64,000 bases of DNA from CAZHAX01 sp964530325 (GTDB lineage Bacteria > Chloroflexota > Anaerolineae > B4-G1): the NCBI GenBank assembly GCA_964530325.1, contig CAZHAX010000001.1, positions 124,001-188,000 on the forward strand. The letters are read 5' to 3'. The translations under genes were made by a program, and so were the position numbers. The notes below the pieces were generated by a model that saw nothing but the letters and a program-made list of their open reading frames with translations, had not been told where the DNA came from and ran no database searches. Positions 41,957 through 49,735 of this stretch are shown here, one piece after another (the first letter of the stretch is position 1; every line of letters starts with the position of its first letter).

Positions 41957-43510
41957 ATGTACCTCCGCACCAGGCGCAGGCCGCGCCGGCGTCGCTCTTC
42001 CCCGATACGCGTCTTGGTATTGCTGGCTCTAGTCGGAGCAGGCATCTACCTAATCGTTGGCCTCGAGCAGGAGGAGATACAGAACCCCTTCGCTCCTCCA
42101 CCCACTCCCACACGCTCCGCGCTCTCCTACGCTCTCGACGGTGACGGCTTCTATGGCCAAGGCGACCTGGCGCAGGCGATTCTTGCCTACGAGGAGGCGC
42201 TGGCGCTCGATCCGGATGATCCGCTCTTGCACATTTCGCTGGCACGTATGCTGGTGTTCGATGGGCGCACCGAGCAGGGGGTGGCGCGGGGCGAGGAGGC
42301 CGTGGCGCTGGCGCCCGACAACGCCCGGGCCTGGGCGGTGCTCGCTCTGGCCTACGATTGGAGCGGCCGGGTGGCGGAGGCGATCGACGCTGGCGAAAGG
42401 GCCGTGGAGCTTGATCCCGCCCTGGCGGAGGGGTACGCCTACCTGGCCGAGGCCTACGCGGACGGGATGCGCTGGCCCGATGCGATGGAGGCTATCGAGA
42501 CCGCTGTGCAGTTGGACGAGCTCAGCGTCGACGTTCACCATAGCTTCGGCTGGGTGCTGGAGACGCAGGGGGACTACCAGGGCGCGGCCGAGGAATACGA
42601 CCGAGCGATAGAGCTGCACCCGAACCTGGCCCACCTGTACGTAGCCGCGGGCAGGAACTATGCCTGGCTCGACGAGCTTGATACCGCGATCGATAGATAC
42701 CGCCGTGCTACGGAGATCGATCCGGATGATCCGGCCGGGTACGACCGGCTTGGGTGGGCGTATTGCATCAATGGGGACCGCGAGCGGGCAGAGGTTAGCC
42801 TGGCGCAGGCTATCGAGATAGACCCGGAGTTCGCCCCGGCGTACGGCCATATGGCAACCTGCTACTGGCGCTACCGGGACTGGGAGACGGCGATCGAGTA
42901 CTTCGAGCCGGCGATCGATCGTTCGTTCCGCGCAGCCCGTCGAGAGACGGAGGCCTTCTATGTCGCCGTGCACGACGTCGAGGGAGAGCAGATCGGCCGC
43001 TCGCTGGGCGAGGTTCTGAGGGGGCAGTTCGGCTTGGTGGAGACAGCACCCGCCACTGACGGAGAGGAGCTGCAGGCGCTGCTTAGCCCGATCGATGCGG
43101 GCGACGAGATCTGGTCTGGGGCCGGCGGAACAGTGACGCTCGACGTGCGGAGCGGCGCGTGCACGGTCCAGCTGACCGGGCTGGCGATACCAGGCGAGGG
43201 GCAGGCGCTGGTCGGCTGGTTCGAGGGCCTCAACGCTCTCGGTGGTGAGCCGTTCAGCACTGGCGTGCTGCAGGTCCGAAGCAACGGCAGGGTGAACCTG
43301 CAGCTTGCCGCCGACTGGGTTGCAGGCCCGCCGATCGACTACCTCTACACGCTGGGCCTCTGCTACTACTACATGGACCTCTGCGATGAGGCATACCCAC
43401 TGTTCTATGCCGCCCTGCAGATCGACCCCGACGAGTACAACGCCTGGGAAGGCATCCGCCTCTGCGATATCCGCGAGGTGGAAATAGCAGAGGAAGGTGA
43501 CGGACAGTAG
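41957..43510 (+). CDS. Membrane-anchored TPR protein
   Basis: 517 residues. A very basic N-terminus (RTRRRPRRRR) precedes one membrane helix (~20-36) and a Pro/Thr linker. Residues ~60-325 are about eight TPR units (e.g. GDLAQAILAYEEALALDPDDP, GDYQGAAEEYDRAIELHPNLA). The ~325-460 region is a beta-rich segment without repeats, and a final TPR-like unit ends the chain. The basic-in pattern puts the repeats outside the membrane. ATG 41957 is preceded by GAGG. It lies 33 bases before the first carbamoyltransferase gene; whether it works with those enzymes is unknown. Confidence 0.78.
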   Translation: MYLRTRRRPRRRRSSPIRVLVLLALVGAGIYLIVGLEQEEIQNPFAPPPTPTRSALSYALDGDGFYGQGDLAQAILAYEEALALDPDDPLLHISLARMLVFDGRTEQGVARGEEAVALAPDNARAWAVLALAYDWSGRVAEAIDAGERAVELDPALAEGYAYLAEAYADGMRWPDAMEAIETAVQLDELSVDVHHSFGWVLETQGDYQGAAEEYDRAIELHPNLAHLYVAAGRNYAWLDELDTAIDRYRRATEIDPDDPAGYDRLGWAYCINGDRERAEVSLAQAIEIDPEFAPAYGHMATCYWRYRDWETAIEYFEPAIDRSFRAARRETEAFYVAVHDVEGEQIGRSLGEVLRGQFGLVETAPATDGEELQALLSPIDAGDEIWSGAGGTVTLDVRSGACTVQLTGLAIPGEGQALVGWFEGLNALGGEPFSTGVLQVRSNGRVNLQLAADWVAGPPIDYLYTLGLCYYYMDLCDEAYPLFYAALQIDPDEYNAWEGIRLCDIREVEIAEEGDGQ

Positions 43511-43543
43511 GCGGCGGGCCTGGCGTTCCTGGGAGGAGTGGAG

Positions 43544-44608
43544 ATGAAGAAGGAATCGTTCCGCGGACGTGACATGATCACTCTGTTGGAGTGGAGCAGC
43601 GAGGAGATCGATACGGTCCTCGGCGTCGCGGCCGACCTGAAGAAACAGTACCGCTCCGGCAAGCTGCACGATGACATTCTCAGGGCGAAGACGCTGTTCA
43701 TGATCTTCTACAACCAATCGCTGCGCACCCGCAATTCGTTCGAGGCCGGTATGAGCCAGATGGGCGGCCATGCTCACTACCTGGATCCCTCGAAGATCTA
43801 CACTCCGGCCCTTCCAGGCAAGGAGGTGGCCTACTCGACGGAACGGGTATCCGACGTAGCCCGAGTGCTGGCCAGGATGGGAGATGGGATCGCCATCCGC
43901 TGCTACGGAGATCCGGTAGACTGGGTCTACGGCGGGGCGAACGACCTCGTCCGCAACTTCGCCTACTGGGCGGACATACCGGTCCTGAACATGGAGTGCG
44001 ATAAGTACCATCCGTTCCAGGCTCTGGCTGATGTGCTCACCGTCAAGGAGACGTTCGGCACCTTCGAGGGGGTCAGGTTCGTGATGTCCTGGGCCTACTC
44101 GCCGAGCATCCACAAGCCGCGGGCGGTGCCCCAGAGCGCGATCATCGCCGCCACCATGATGGGCATGGATGTGGTGCTGGCCCGCCCGCCGGAGATGGCG
44201 CTCGATCCGGAGGTCATCGCCGCCTGCCAGGGCTACGCGGACGAGACGGGCGGGTCGTTCTCGGTCTCGGAGGACTTCGCCGAAGCCGCGCGCGGTGCCC
44301 ACGTGGTCTACCCCAAGGCCTGGGCTGCAACGCCCATCTTCAAGCCGCCGGTCGGACAGGACGATCCGGACCAGACCCAGGCGATCTTCGATCGCTACCA
44401 GGAGTGGAAGGCCACTCCGGACTACATGGCGCTGGCAGATAAGGACGCCATCTATATGCACTGCTTGCCGGCCGACCGGGGCTGGGAGGTCGAGGACGCC
44501 GTGATCGACAACACCGAGCCGGAGTCGGGCTGGCGTTCGGCCGTATTCGACGAGGCGGAAAACCGGCTGCACGTGCAGAAGGCCGTGATGAGCCTGGTGA
44601 TGGGGTAG
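43544..44608 (+). CDS. YgeW-like ornithine/aspartate carbamoyltransferase family protein (carbamoyltransferase 1)
   Basis: 354 residues, longer than OTC (~310). The carbamoyl-phosphate motif is SLRTRNSFEAG (~59-69) and the second-substrate region has KYHPFQALADVLTVKETFG and SWAYSPSIHKPRAVPQSAI, an insertion typical of knotted YgeW/acetylornithine-type transferases. The catalytic Cys motif is MHCLPADRGWEVEDAVID (~305). YgeW in E. coli is tied to purine/ureide catabolism. The likely direction is phosphorolysis of a carbamoyl-amino acid to carbamoyl phosphate, since carbamate kinase follows. ATG 43544 has GGAGG 7 bases upstream. A synthetic role is the alternative. Confidence 0.82.
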   Translation: MKKESFRGRDMITLLEWSSEEIDTVLGVAADLKKQYRSGKLHDDILRAKTLFMIFYNQSLRTRNSFEAGMSQMGGHAHYLDPSKIYTPALPGKEVAYSTERVSDVARVLARMGDGIAIRCYGDPVDWVYGGANDLVRNFAYWADIPVLNMECDKYHPFQALADVLTVKETFGTFEGVRFVMSWAYSPSIHKPRAVPQSAIIAATMMGMDVVLARPPEMALDPEVIAACQGYADETGGSFSVSEDFAEAARGAHVVYPKAWAATPIFKPPVGQDDPDQTQAIFDRYQEWKATPDYMALADKDAIYMHCLPADRGWEVEDAVIDNTEPESGWRSAVFDEAENRLHVQKAVMSLVMG

Positions 44609-44616
44609 AGGAGAGG

Positions 44617-44637
44617 GGTCAGGCACCAGGGACCAGG
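44617..44637. repeat. Heptamer tandem repeat, array 1
   Basis: Three 7-base units: GGTCAGG, CACCAGG, GACCAGG. It lies in the 98-base gap between the two carbamoyltransferase genes. Confidence 0.5.
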
Positions 44638-44651
44638 GTGAAGTGCCCCTG

Positions 44652-44679
44652 ATAGCTGATCGCCGATCGCTGATCACGG
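44652..44679. repeat. Heptamer tandem repeat, array 2
   Basis: Four 7-base units: ATAGCTG, ATCGCCG, ATCGCTG, ATCACGG. Its unit sequence differs from array 1 but the period is the same. Confidence 0.55.
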
Positions 44680-44706
44680 GTACACCCGCTAAGACGGAGA
44701 CCTCGA

Positions 44707-45762
44707 ATGGAGCCTCACGGTCGAGACCTGATTTGTACGCAGGACTGGTCTCCGGACGAGCTGCGTGCGGTGCTCGATCTGGCGGCGGAGATGAAACGCG
44801 ACCGCTTCTCCGATCGCTGGACGTCCCTGCTCGAGCACAAGACCTTTCTCATGTTCTTCTTCAATCCCTCCGTGCGCACCCGGCTGTCGTTCGAGGCGGC
44901 GGCCACCGAGCTGGGCGGCCATGCCCAGTTCATGACCCCCTCTGCGGGGCGGTTCAAGACGGAGGAGCAGGCTGGTGAGACGATCGAGGATGCCGCTCAG
45001 GTGATGTCCCGCTACGTGGCCGGCATCGGTATCCGTATCCTCGAGGATAAGGTTCCCTACTACGGTGCCGGCGACGAGATGGTGCGCCAGTATGCACAGT
45101 GGGCGGAAGTGCCCGTCGTCAACATGGCAGACGATCGCTTCCACCCCTGCCAGGCGTTGGCGGACGTCATGGGTTGGGCGGAGTGGTTGGGCGGGGGGCC
45201 AGCGCAGCCGGATTATGATGCTCTGCGGGGCAAGAAGCTGCTTCTCACCTGGGGGAGCGGGGCGTTGGCCCGCTCCTGGTGTTCGGTTCAGGCTGCGCTC
45301 CTAATTGCATCCCGGTTCGGCATGAACGTGACGCTGGCCCACCCGCCGGGGTATGAGCTGGACGCAGAGGTCACTGGTTGGACGAAGGATAACTGCTCCG
45401 CCAGCGGAGCTGCCTTCGAGGCCGTGCACGACCCCGAGAGCGGGTACGAAGGCGCTCACGTCGTCTACTCGCGCAATTGGGTGACTCCCGATGCTTATCA
45501 GGACGGGCAGTTCCAGAAGCAGGCCGAGATAGAGAAGGCGATGGCCTACCAGGGATGGACGACGACGGCGGAGCGCATGGCCCTCACTGACGACGCGATC
45601 TTCACTCATCCGATGCCAGTCGACAGAGGCAGCGAGGTGACCGACGAGGTGGCCTCCGGCCCGCGCTCTGCCATCTACGATGTCGCCGAGAACCGGCTGC
45701 ACGTGCAGAAGGCGTTGATGGCGTGTTTGATGGCTGCTGGCGGCGACCGGAATCGGGGCTGA
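44707..45762 (+). CDS. Divergent carbamoyltransferase family protein (carbamoyltransferase 2)
   Basis: 351 residues. The carbamoyl-phosphate motif SVRTRLSFEAA (~55-65) and RFHPCQALADVMGW (~142) are kept. The usual HCLP loop reads THPMPVDRGSEVTDEV (~300), with no Cys, closer to the HPLP of aspartate transcarbamylases. GSGALARSWCSVQAALLIASRFG lies in the second domain. The family fold is clear but the amino substrate is not. It shares only part of its sequence with carbamoyltransferase 1, so they probably take different substrates or act in series. ATG 44707. Carbamate kinase starts 41 bases downstream. Confidence 0.78.
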   Translation: MEPHGRDLICTQDWSPDELRAVLDLAAEMKRDRFSDRWTSLLEHKTFLMFFFNPSVRTRLSFEAAATELGGHAQFMTPSAGRFKTEEQAGETIEDAAQVMSRYVAGIGIRILEDKVPYYGAGDEMVRQYAQWAEVPVVNMADDRFHPCQALADVMGWAEWLGGGPAQPDYDALRGKKLLLTWGSGALARSWCSVQAALLIASRFGMNVTLAHPPGYELDAEVTGWTKDNCSASGAAFEAVHDPESGYEGAHVVYSRNWVTPDAYQDGQFQKQAEIEKAMAYQGWTTTAERMALTDDAIFTHPMPVDRGSEVTDEVASGPRSAIYDVAENRLHVQKALMACLMAAGGDRNRG

Positions 45763-45803
45763 CCGCCATCGCTGCTGTGACGATAGCGAAACAGGAGAAG
45801 CCT

Positions 45804-46757
45804 ATGTCCAAGAATGGACTAGCCGTCGTAGGTGTGGGCGGCAATTCGCTGATCAGAGATAGGGCGCGCCTGACGGTGCCGGACCAGTACGCCGTCGCCA
45901 AGGAGACCTGCGGCCACGTAGCGGACATGATAGCTCAGGGCTGGGACCTGGCCCTCAGTCACGGTAATGGGCCGCAGGTTGGCTTCATCCTCCGCCGCTC
46001 GGAGATCGCCCACAAAGTCGCCGGGATGCACGAGGTGCCTCTCGACTTCTGCGGAGCGGATAGCCAGGGGGCACTGGGATACACGCTGCAGCAGAACCTG
46101 TGCAACGAGTTCCGCCGCCGCCGCCTGACGCGAACGGTGGCAACGGTCGTCACTCAAGTGGTGGTTCACGGAGACGACCCCGCGTTCGAGAAGCCCACCA
46201 AGCCCATCGGTTCTTCGATGACGAAGCAGGAGGCGCAGGAAAGGGTGGAGAAGAGCGGTTGGGCGGTGGCGGAGGACGATGACGGACGGTGGCGCCGGGT
46301 GGTGCCGTCCCCGTATCCCCAGCGCATCGTGGAGCTGGACGCCGTGAAGAAGCTGCTGGAGGCCGGCGTGATCACGATCACCGTCGGCGGTGGAGGTATA
46401 CCCGTTGTGGAGGACGAAGACGGGAACCTGTCCGGCGTCGAGGCCGTGATAGACAAGGACTATGCCTCAGCACTCCTCGCCCGCAGGCTCCAGGCCGACC
46501 TGTTCCTCATCTCCACAGGTGTCGAGAAGGTAGCCCTCAACTACAAGAAGCCGGGCCAGATCTGGGTAGATCGAATGACCGCCGAAGAGGCTCGGCGCTA
46601 CTACCACGAGGGCCATTTCCCTCCTGGCAGCATGGGGCCCAAGATCGAGGCCGCGCTCTACTATCTCAAGTACACCGGCAATCGGGTGATAATCACGGAT
46701 CCGGCGAACATCACCCGGGCCCTCCGCGGCGAGACGGGCACAGTGATTGAGGGCTAG
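45804..46757 (+). CDS. arcC: Carbamate kinase
   Basis: 317 residues, the usual length. It makes ATP from carbamoyl phosphate and ADP when run catabolically. The amino-acid-kinase fold has VGVGGNSLIRD (~8-18), LSHGNGPQVGFILRRSE (~52-68), KPIGSSMTKQEA, PSPYPQRIVEL, GGGGIPVVEDEDG and DKDYASALLARRLQADLFLISTGVEKV (~215-241). It is the natural consumer of carbamoyl phosphate from the two transferases just upstream. ATG 45804 has AGGAGAAG 6 bases upstream. The next gene starts 13 bases after its stop. Confidence 0.94.
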   Translation: MSKNGLAVVGVGGNSLIRDRARLTVPDQYAVAKETCGHVADMIAQGWDLALSHGNGPQVGFILRRSEIAHKVAGMHEVPLDFCGADSQGALGYTLQQNLCNEFRRRRLTRTVATVVTQVVVHGDDPAFEKPTKPIGSSMTKQEAQERVEKSGWAVAEDDDGRWRRVVPSPYPQRIVELDAVKKLLEAGVITITVGGGGIPVVEDEDGNLSGVEAVIDKDYASALLARRLQADLFLISTGVEKVALNYKKPGQIWVDRMTAEEARRYYHEGHFPPGSMGPKIEAALYYLKYTGNRVIITDPANITRALRGETGTVIEG

Positions 46758-46770
46758 GGGGCGCTCCGAA

Positions 46771-48039
46771 GTGGAAAGCGTCGCCGGCCTCGCCTGCACC
46801 ATCTGCGGCGCGCAGTACGAGGCGGATGAGGTTGCCTACGTCTGCCCCAGGCACGGCGACGACGGCATCCTCGATGTCGTCTACGACTACAACAGCGTCC
46901 GGGCGAGCCTGACCAAGCAAGCCCTCGCCGCCAGCCAGCGCCGCTCGATCTGGCGCTACCTGCCGCTCCTGCCCGTAGACGCGGACCTTGCCCTCCGGCT
47001 TGCGCAGGGCACGCCGCTGGGCAGTGTCGGCTGGACCCCCCTATACGACGCCTCGAGGCTCGCATCTTCGCTGGGCATCAGGTGGCTCGGCGTCAAAGAC
47101 GATACGTGTGAGCCGACCGCCTCCTTCAAGGACCGAGCCTCTGCAATCGCCGCCGTGAAGGTACGGGAGCAGGGGGCAGAGGTGATAACCACCGCGAGCA
47201 CCGGCAACGCTGCGGCGGCGCTCGCCGGTATGTGCGCTGCCGTGGGGCAGCCCAACGTCATCTTCGTTCCCCGCTCAGCTCCCGAGGCCAAGGTAGCCCA
47301 GCTGCTCGCCTACGGCTCGACCGTGCTGCTCGTCGATGGGAACTATGACCAGGCTTTCGATCTCTGCCTGGAAGTGGCTCGTGAATTCGGCTGGTACAAC
47401 AGGAACACGGCCTACAACCCCTACATGAGCGAGGGCAAGAAGACCGCCGCCCTGGAGGTCTGTGAGCAGCTGGACTGGCAGCCCCCAGACTGGATCTTCG
47501 TCCCTGTGGGCGACGGATGCATCATCGGCGGAATCCACAAGGGGCTGCAGGACCTGGTCGCGCTGGACTGGATCGACCGAGTGCCCAGGCTTGCCGGGGT
47601 GCAGGCGGCCGGCTCTTCGCCTCTCGTCGACGCCTGGGAGCGCGGGCTGGAGGGCTGGCAGATGGAGCCGGTCGAGGCGCATACAGTGGCCGATTCGATT
47701 TGCGCCGCTTTGCCGCGGGATCGGAACAAGGCGCTGCGGGCGGTGCGGGAGACGGACGGCGTATACGTCAGCGTGGCGGATGAGCAGATCCTCGAGGCCA
47801 TACCCACGCTGGCCCGGGAATGCGGCGTCTTCGCCGAGCCTGCCGGCGCTGCAGCCTACGCTGGCCTGGTCCAGGCCGTTGAGAGCGGGATCGTAAGAGC
47901 CGAGGACAGCGTGGTCGTCCTGGCGACCGGCTCCGGGCTGAAAGATATCACCGGGGCGAAGAAGGCGCTGCGAGACAAGCCGCTCATCGTCGCGCCAACG
48001 CTCGACTCCGTTCGGAAGGCCCTGGCAAGGACCGGGTAG
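46771..48039 (+). CDS. Threonine synthase-like PLP enzyme with N-terminal zinc ribbon
   Basis: 422 residues of fold-type II. An N-terminal CxxC..CxxH ribbon (ACTICG, YVCPRHG) precedes the PLP domain. The Schiff-base Lys is in PTASFKDRAS (~115), the phosphate/cofactor loop is TASTGNAAAALAG (~140), and a second Gly-rich loop GDGCIIGG lies near 248. These are ThrC features, but no other threonine gene is present. In the context of carbamate kinase it may act as an ammonia-lyase on the decarbamoylated amino acid (the role of YgeX in E. coli), which is inference. The GTG at 46771 has AGGGGGC upstream and avoids overlapping the kinase gene. Confidence 0.75.
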   Translation: MESVAGLACTICGAQYEADEVAYVCPRHGDDGILDVVYDYNSVRASLTKQALAASQRRSIWRYLPLLPVDADLALRLAQGTPLGSVGWTPLYDASRLASSLGIRWLGVKDDTCEPTASFKDRASAIAAVKVREQGAEVITTASTGNAAAALAGMCAAVGQPNVIFVPRSAPEAKVAQLLAYGSTVLLVDGNYDQAFDLCLEVAREFGWYNRNTAYNPYMSEGKKTAALEVCEQLDWQPPDWIFVPVGDGCIIGGIHKGLQDLVALDWIDRVPRLAGVQAAGSSPLVDAWERGLEGWQMEPVEAHTVADSICAALPRDRNKALRAVRETDGVYVSVADEQILEAIPTLARECGVFAEPAGAAAYAGLVQAVESGIVRAEDSVVVLATGSGLKDITGAKKALRDKPLIVAPTLDSVRKALARTG

Positions 48040-48106
48040 AGCGTGACCGCGCAGGCGGCAGGCAAGCCGCACCGGAGCTCGCCGCCGCCATGGAGGGCAG
48101 GGTATC

Positions 48107-49576
48107 GTGATTGATCTGACGATCAACGAGAAGCAGCTGAAGAGGACGGTGGAGCGGGCCCGTGAGCGGGGGATCGTGATCCCCACGTTCGCTCAGATGC
48201 GGGATCCTGCTCTCATTCCCGCCCAGATCAAGAGCCGGCTGGCGAACATCGGCCTGTGGGACGTCGACCCGCTCAACCTGTTCCGGGTTAGCTGGAGGAA
48301 CGAGCCGGTTGCCCAGGGCGGCGGTTTTGACGGCGTCAACTACGTCGAGCTGCCCTCCTCGCTAACCGGCGTCCCGGCGCGCATCATCGCCCTGGTGGGG
48401 AAGTGGTTTCCCACCGGCTCGCACAAGGCAGGGGCCACGTTTGGCTGCCTGGTGCCGCGGTTGGTTACGGGGCAGTTCGATCCCACCTCTCAGAAGGCGG
48501 TCTGGCCGTCGACAGGCAATTACTGCCGCGGCGGGGCCTACAACGCAACGCTTCTGGCCTGCGAGTCGGTAGCCATACTCCCGGAGGAGATGAGCCGCGA
48601 GCGATTCGACTGGCTCTCCAACTTTGCCGGCGAGGTGATTGCCACTCCCGGATGCGAGAGTAACGTCAAGGAGATCTTCGACAAGTGCCGGGAGCTGAAG
48701 GAGAACCGCGACGATGTCGTGGTCTTCAATCAGTTCGATGAGTTTGGCAACCACCTGTTCCACTATGCGGTGACCGGCCGGGCGATGGAGCAGGTGCTGG
48801 AGTCCGAACTGGGCTCGGACGATGTCTACCGAGGGGTCGTTCTCACCACAGGCTCCGCCGGCACGATCGGCTGCGGCGACTACTTGAAGGAGGTCTTCCC
48901 AGCTAGCAAGGTCGCCGCCAGCGAGGCGCTGCAGTGCCCCACGCTTCTCCTAAACGGCTTTGGCGGCCACCGCATCGAGGGCATCGGCGATAAGCACGTT
49001 CCTTGGATCCACAACCTTAGGAACACCGATCTGGCGATGGCCATAGACGACGAAGCGTGCATGAGCCTCGTTCGTCTGTTCAACGAGCCGGAGGGGCGCT
49101 CCCACCTGGCCGGCCAGGGCGTCCCGGGCGAGCTGGTGGAGCAGCTCGACCTGCTCGGCATCTCCAGCATCGCCAACGTTCTATCATGCATCAAGTTCGC
49201 CCGCTGGTACGAGCTGGGTGAGCAGGACGTCGTCCTTACCGTCTTCACCGATTCGATGGAGCTCTACCAAAGCCGCCTTGCAGAGCTTCGCGAAGAGGCG
49301 GGCGACTACTCGGGCATGGATGCCGCTGCCGATTTCCACCGCTATCTGCTCGGTTGCACCGTCGACTACGTCGAGGAGCTGGGCTACTGGGACCGCAAGC
49401 GGATGCACAACCTGAAGTACTTCACCTGGGTGGAGCAGCAGGACAAGACGTACGAGGAGATCCAGGCCCAGTGGTACGATCCTGACTACTGGACGAGGGT
49501 GCACGCTCAGGTAGAGAGGATCGATGAGCTGATAGAGGAATTCAACCGGCGGACGGGACTGCTAGAAGATCTGTAG
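48107..49576 (+). CDS. PLP-dependent fold-type II enzyme, cysteine synthase-like (large)
   Basis: 489 residues, larger than cysteine synthase (~310). The PLP Lys is probably in GSHKAGATFG (~108), with WPSTGNYCRGGAYNATLL (~128-145) as the cofactor loop and LTTGSAGTIGCGDYLKEVF (~245) as the phosphate-binding Gly-rich loop. A ~120-residue C-terminal extension (from ~365: DSMELYQSRLAELREEAGDY..DYVEELGYWDRKRMHN) is unlike standard family members. The GTG start has GGAGGGCAGGG upstream. The reaction is unknown: a beta-elimination, replacement or ammonia-lyase reaction is possible. It follows the ThrC-like gene by 67 bases, so two PLP enzymes work side by side. Confidence 0.72.
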   Translation: MIDLTINEKQLKRTVERARERGIVIPTFAQMRDPALIPAQIKSRLANIGLWDVDPLNLFRVSWRNEPVAQGGGFDGVNYVELPSSLTGVPARIIALVGKWFPTGSHKAGATFGCLVPRLVTGQFDPTSQKAVWPSTGNYCRGGAYNATLLACESVAILPEEMSRERFDWLSNFAGEVIATPGCESNVKEIFDKCRELKENRDDVVVFNQFDEFGNHLFHYAVTGRAMEQVLESELGSDDVYRGVVLTTGSAGTIGCGDYLKEVFPASKVAASEALQCPTLLLNGFGGHRIEGIGDKHVPWIHNLRNTDLAMAIDDEACMSLVRLFNEPEGRSHLAGQGVPGELVEQLDLLGISSIANVLSCIKFARWYELGEQDVVLTVFTDSMELYQSRLAELREEAGDYSGMDAAADFHRYLLGCTVDYVEELGYWDRKRMHNLKYFTWVEQQDKTYEEIQAQWYDPDYWTRVHAQVERIDELIEEFNRRTGLLEDL

Positions 49577-49680
49577 AGGGCTCCCCTAGGAGCCTGCGCC
49601 GGCAACCGGCAGCGGGCAGCTACGCCCGGGGATTCACCCGGAAGCCACCTGCGTGGGACGCCGTATCGCCGCCGCAGGGG

Positions 49681-49709
49681 TTGCCGATCGAGTGCAAACC
49701 GGCTATACT
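49681..49709 (+). promoter_or_regulatory. Promoter of xdh fusion-sufCB unit
   Basis: -35 TTGCCG (49681-49686), 17-base spacer, -10 TATACT (49704-49709). It lies in the 159-base gap between the PLP gene and the flavoprotein gene, with start ~20 bases before the GTG. Confidence 0.6.
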
Positions 49710-49735
49710 CTGCCCGCCCGAGTGGAGGAGCGGGT

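Noticed and set aside
42050..44677. Very long minus-strand open frame (875 codons)
   Set aside because: Antisense to the TPR and first carbamoyltransferase genes; high GC leaves few stops. The sequence has no family features, and the sense genes are clear.
46771..48039. Canonical threonine synthase (ThrC) in threonine synthesis
   Set aside because: Not excluded by motifs, but no other threonine gene is present and the context is catabolic; kept as ThrC-like only.
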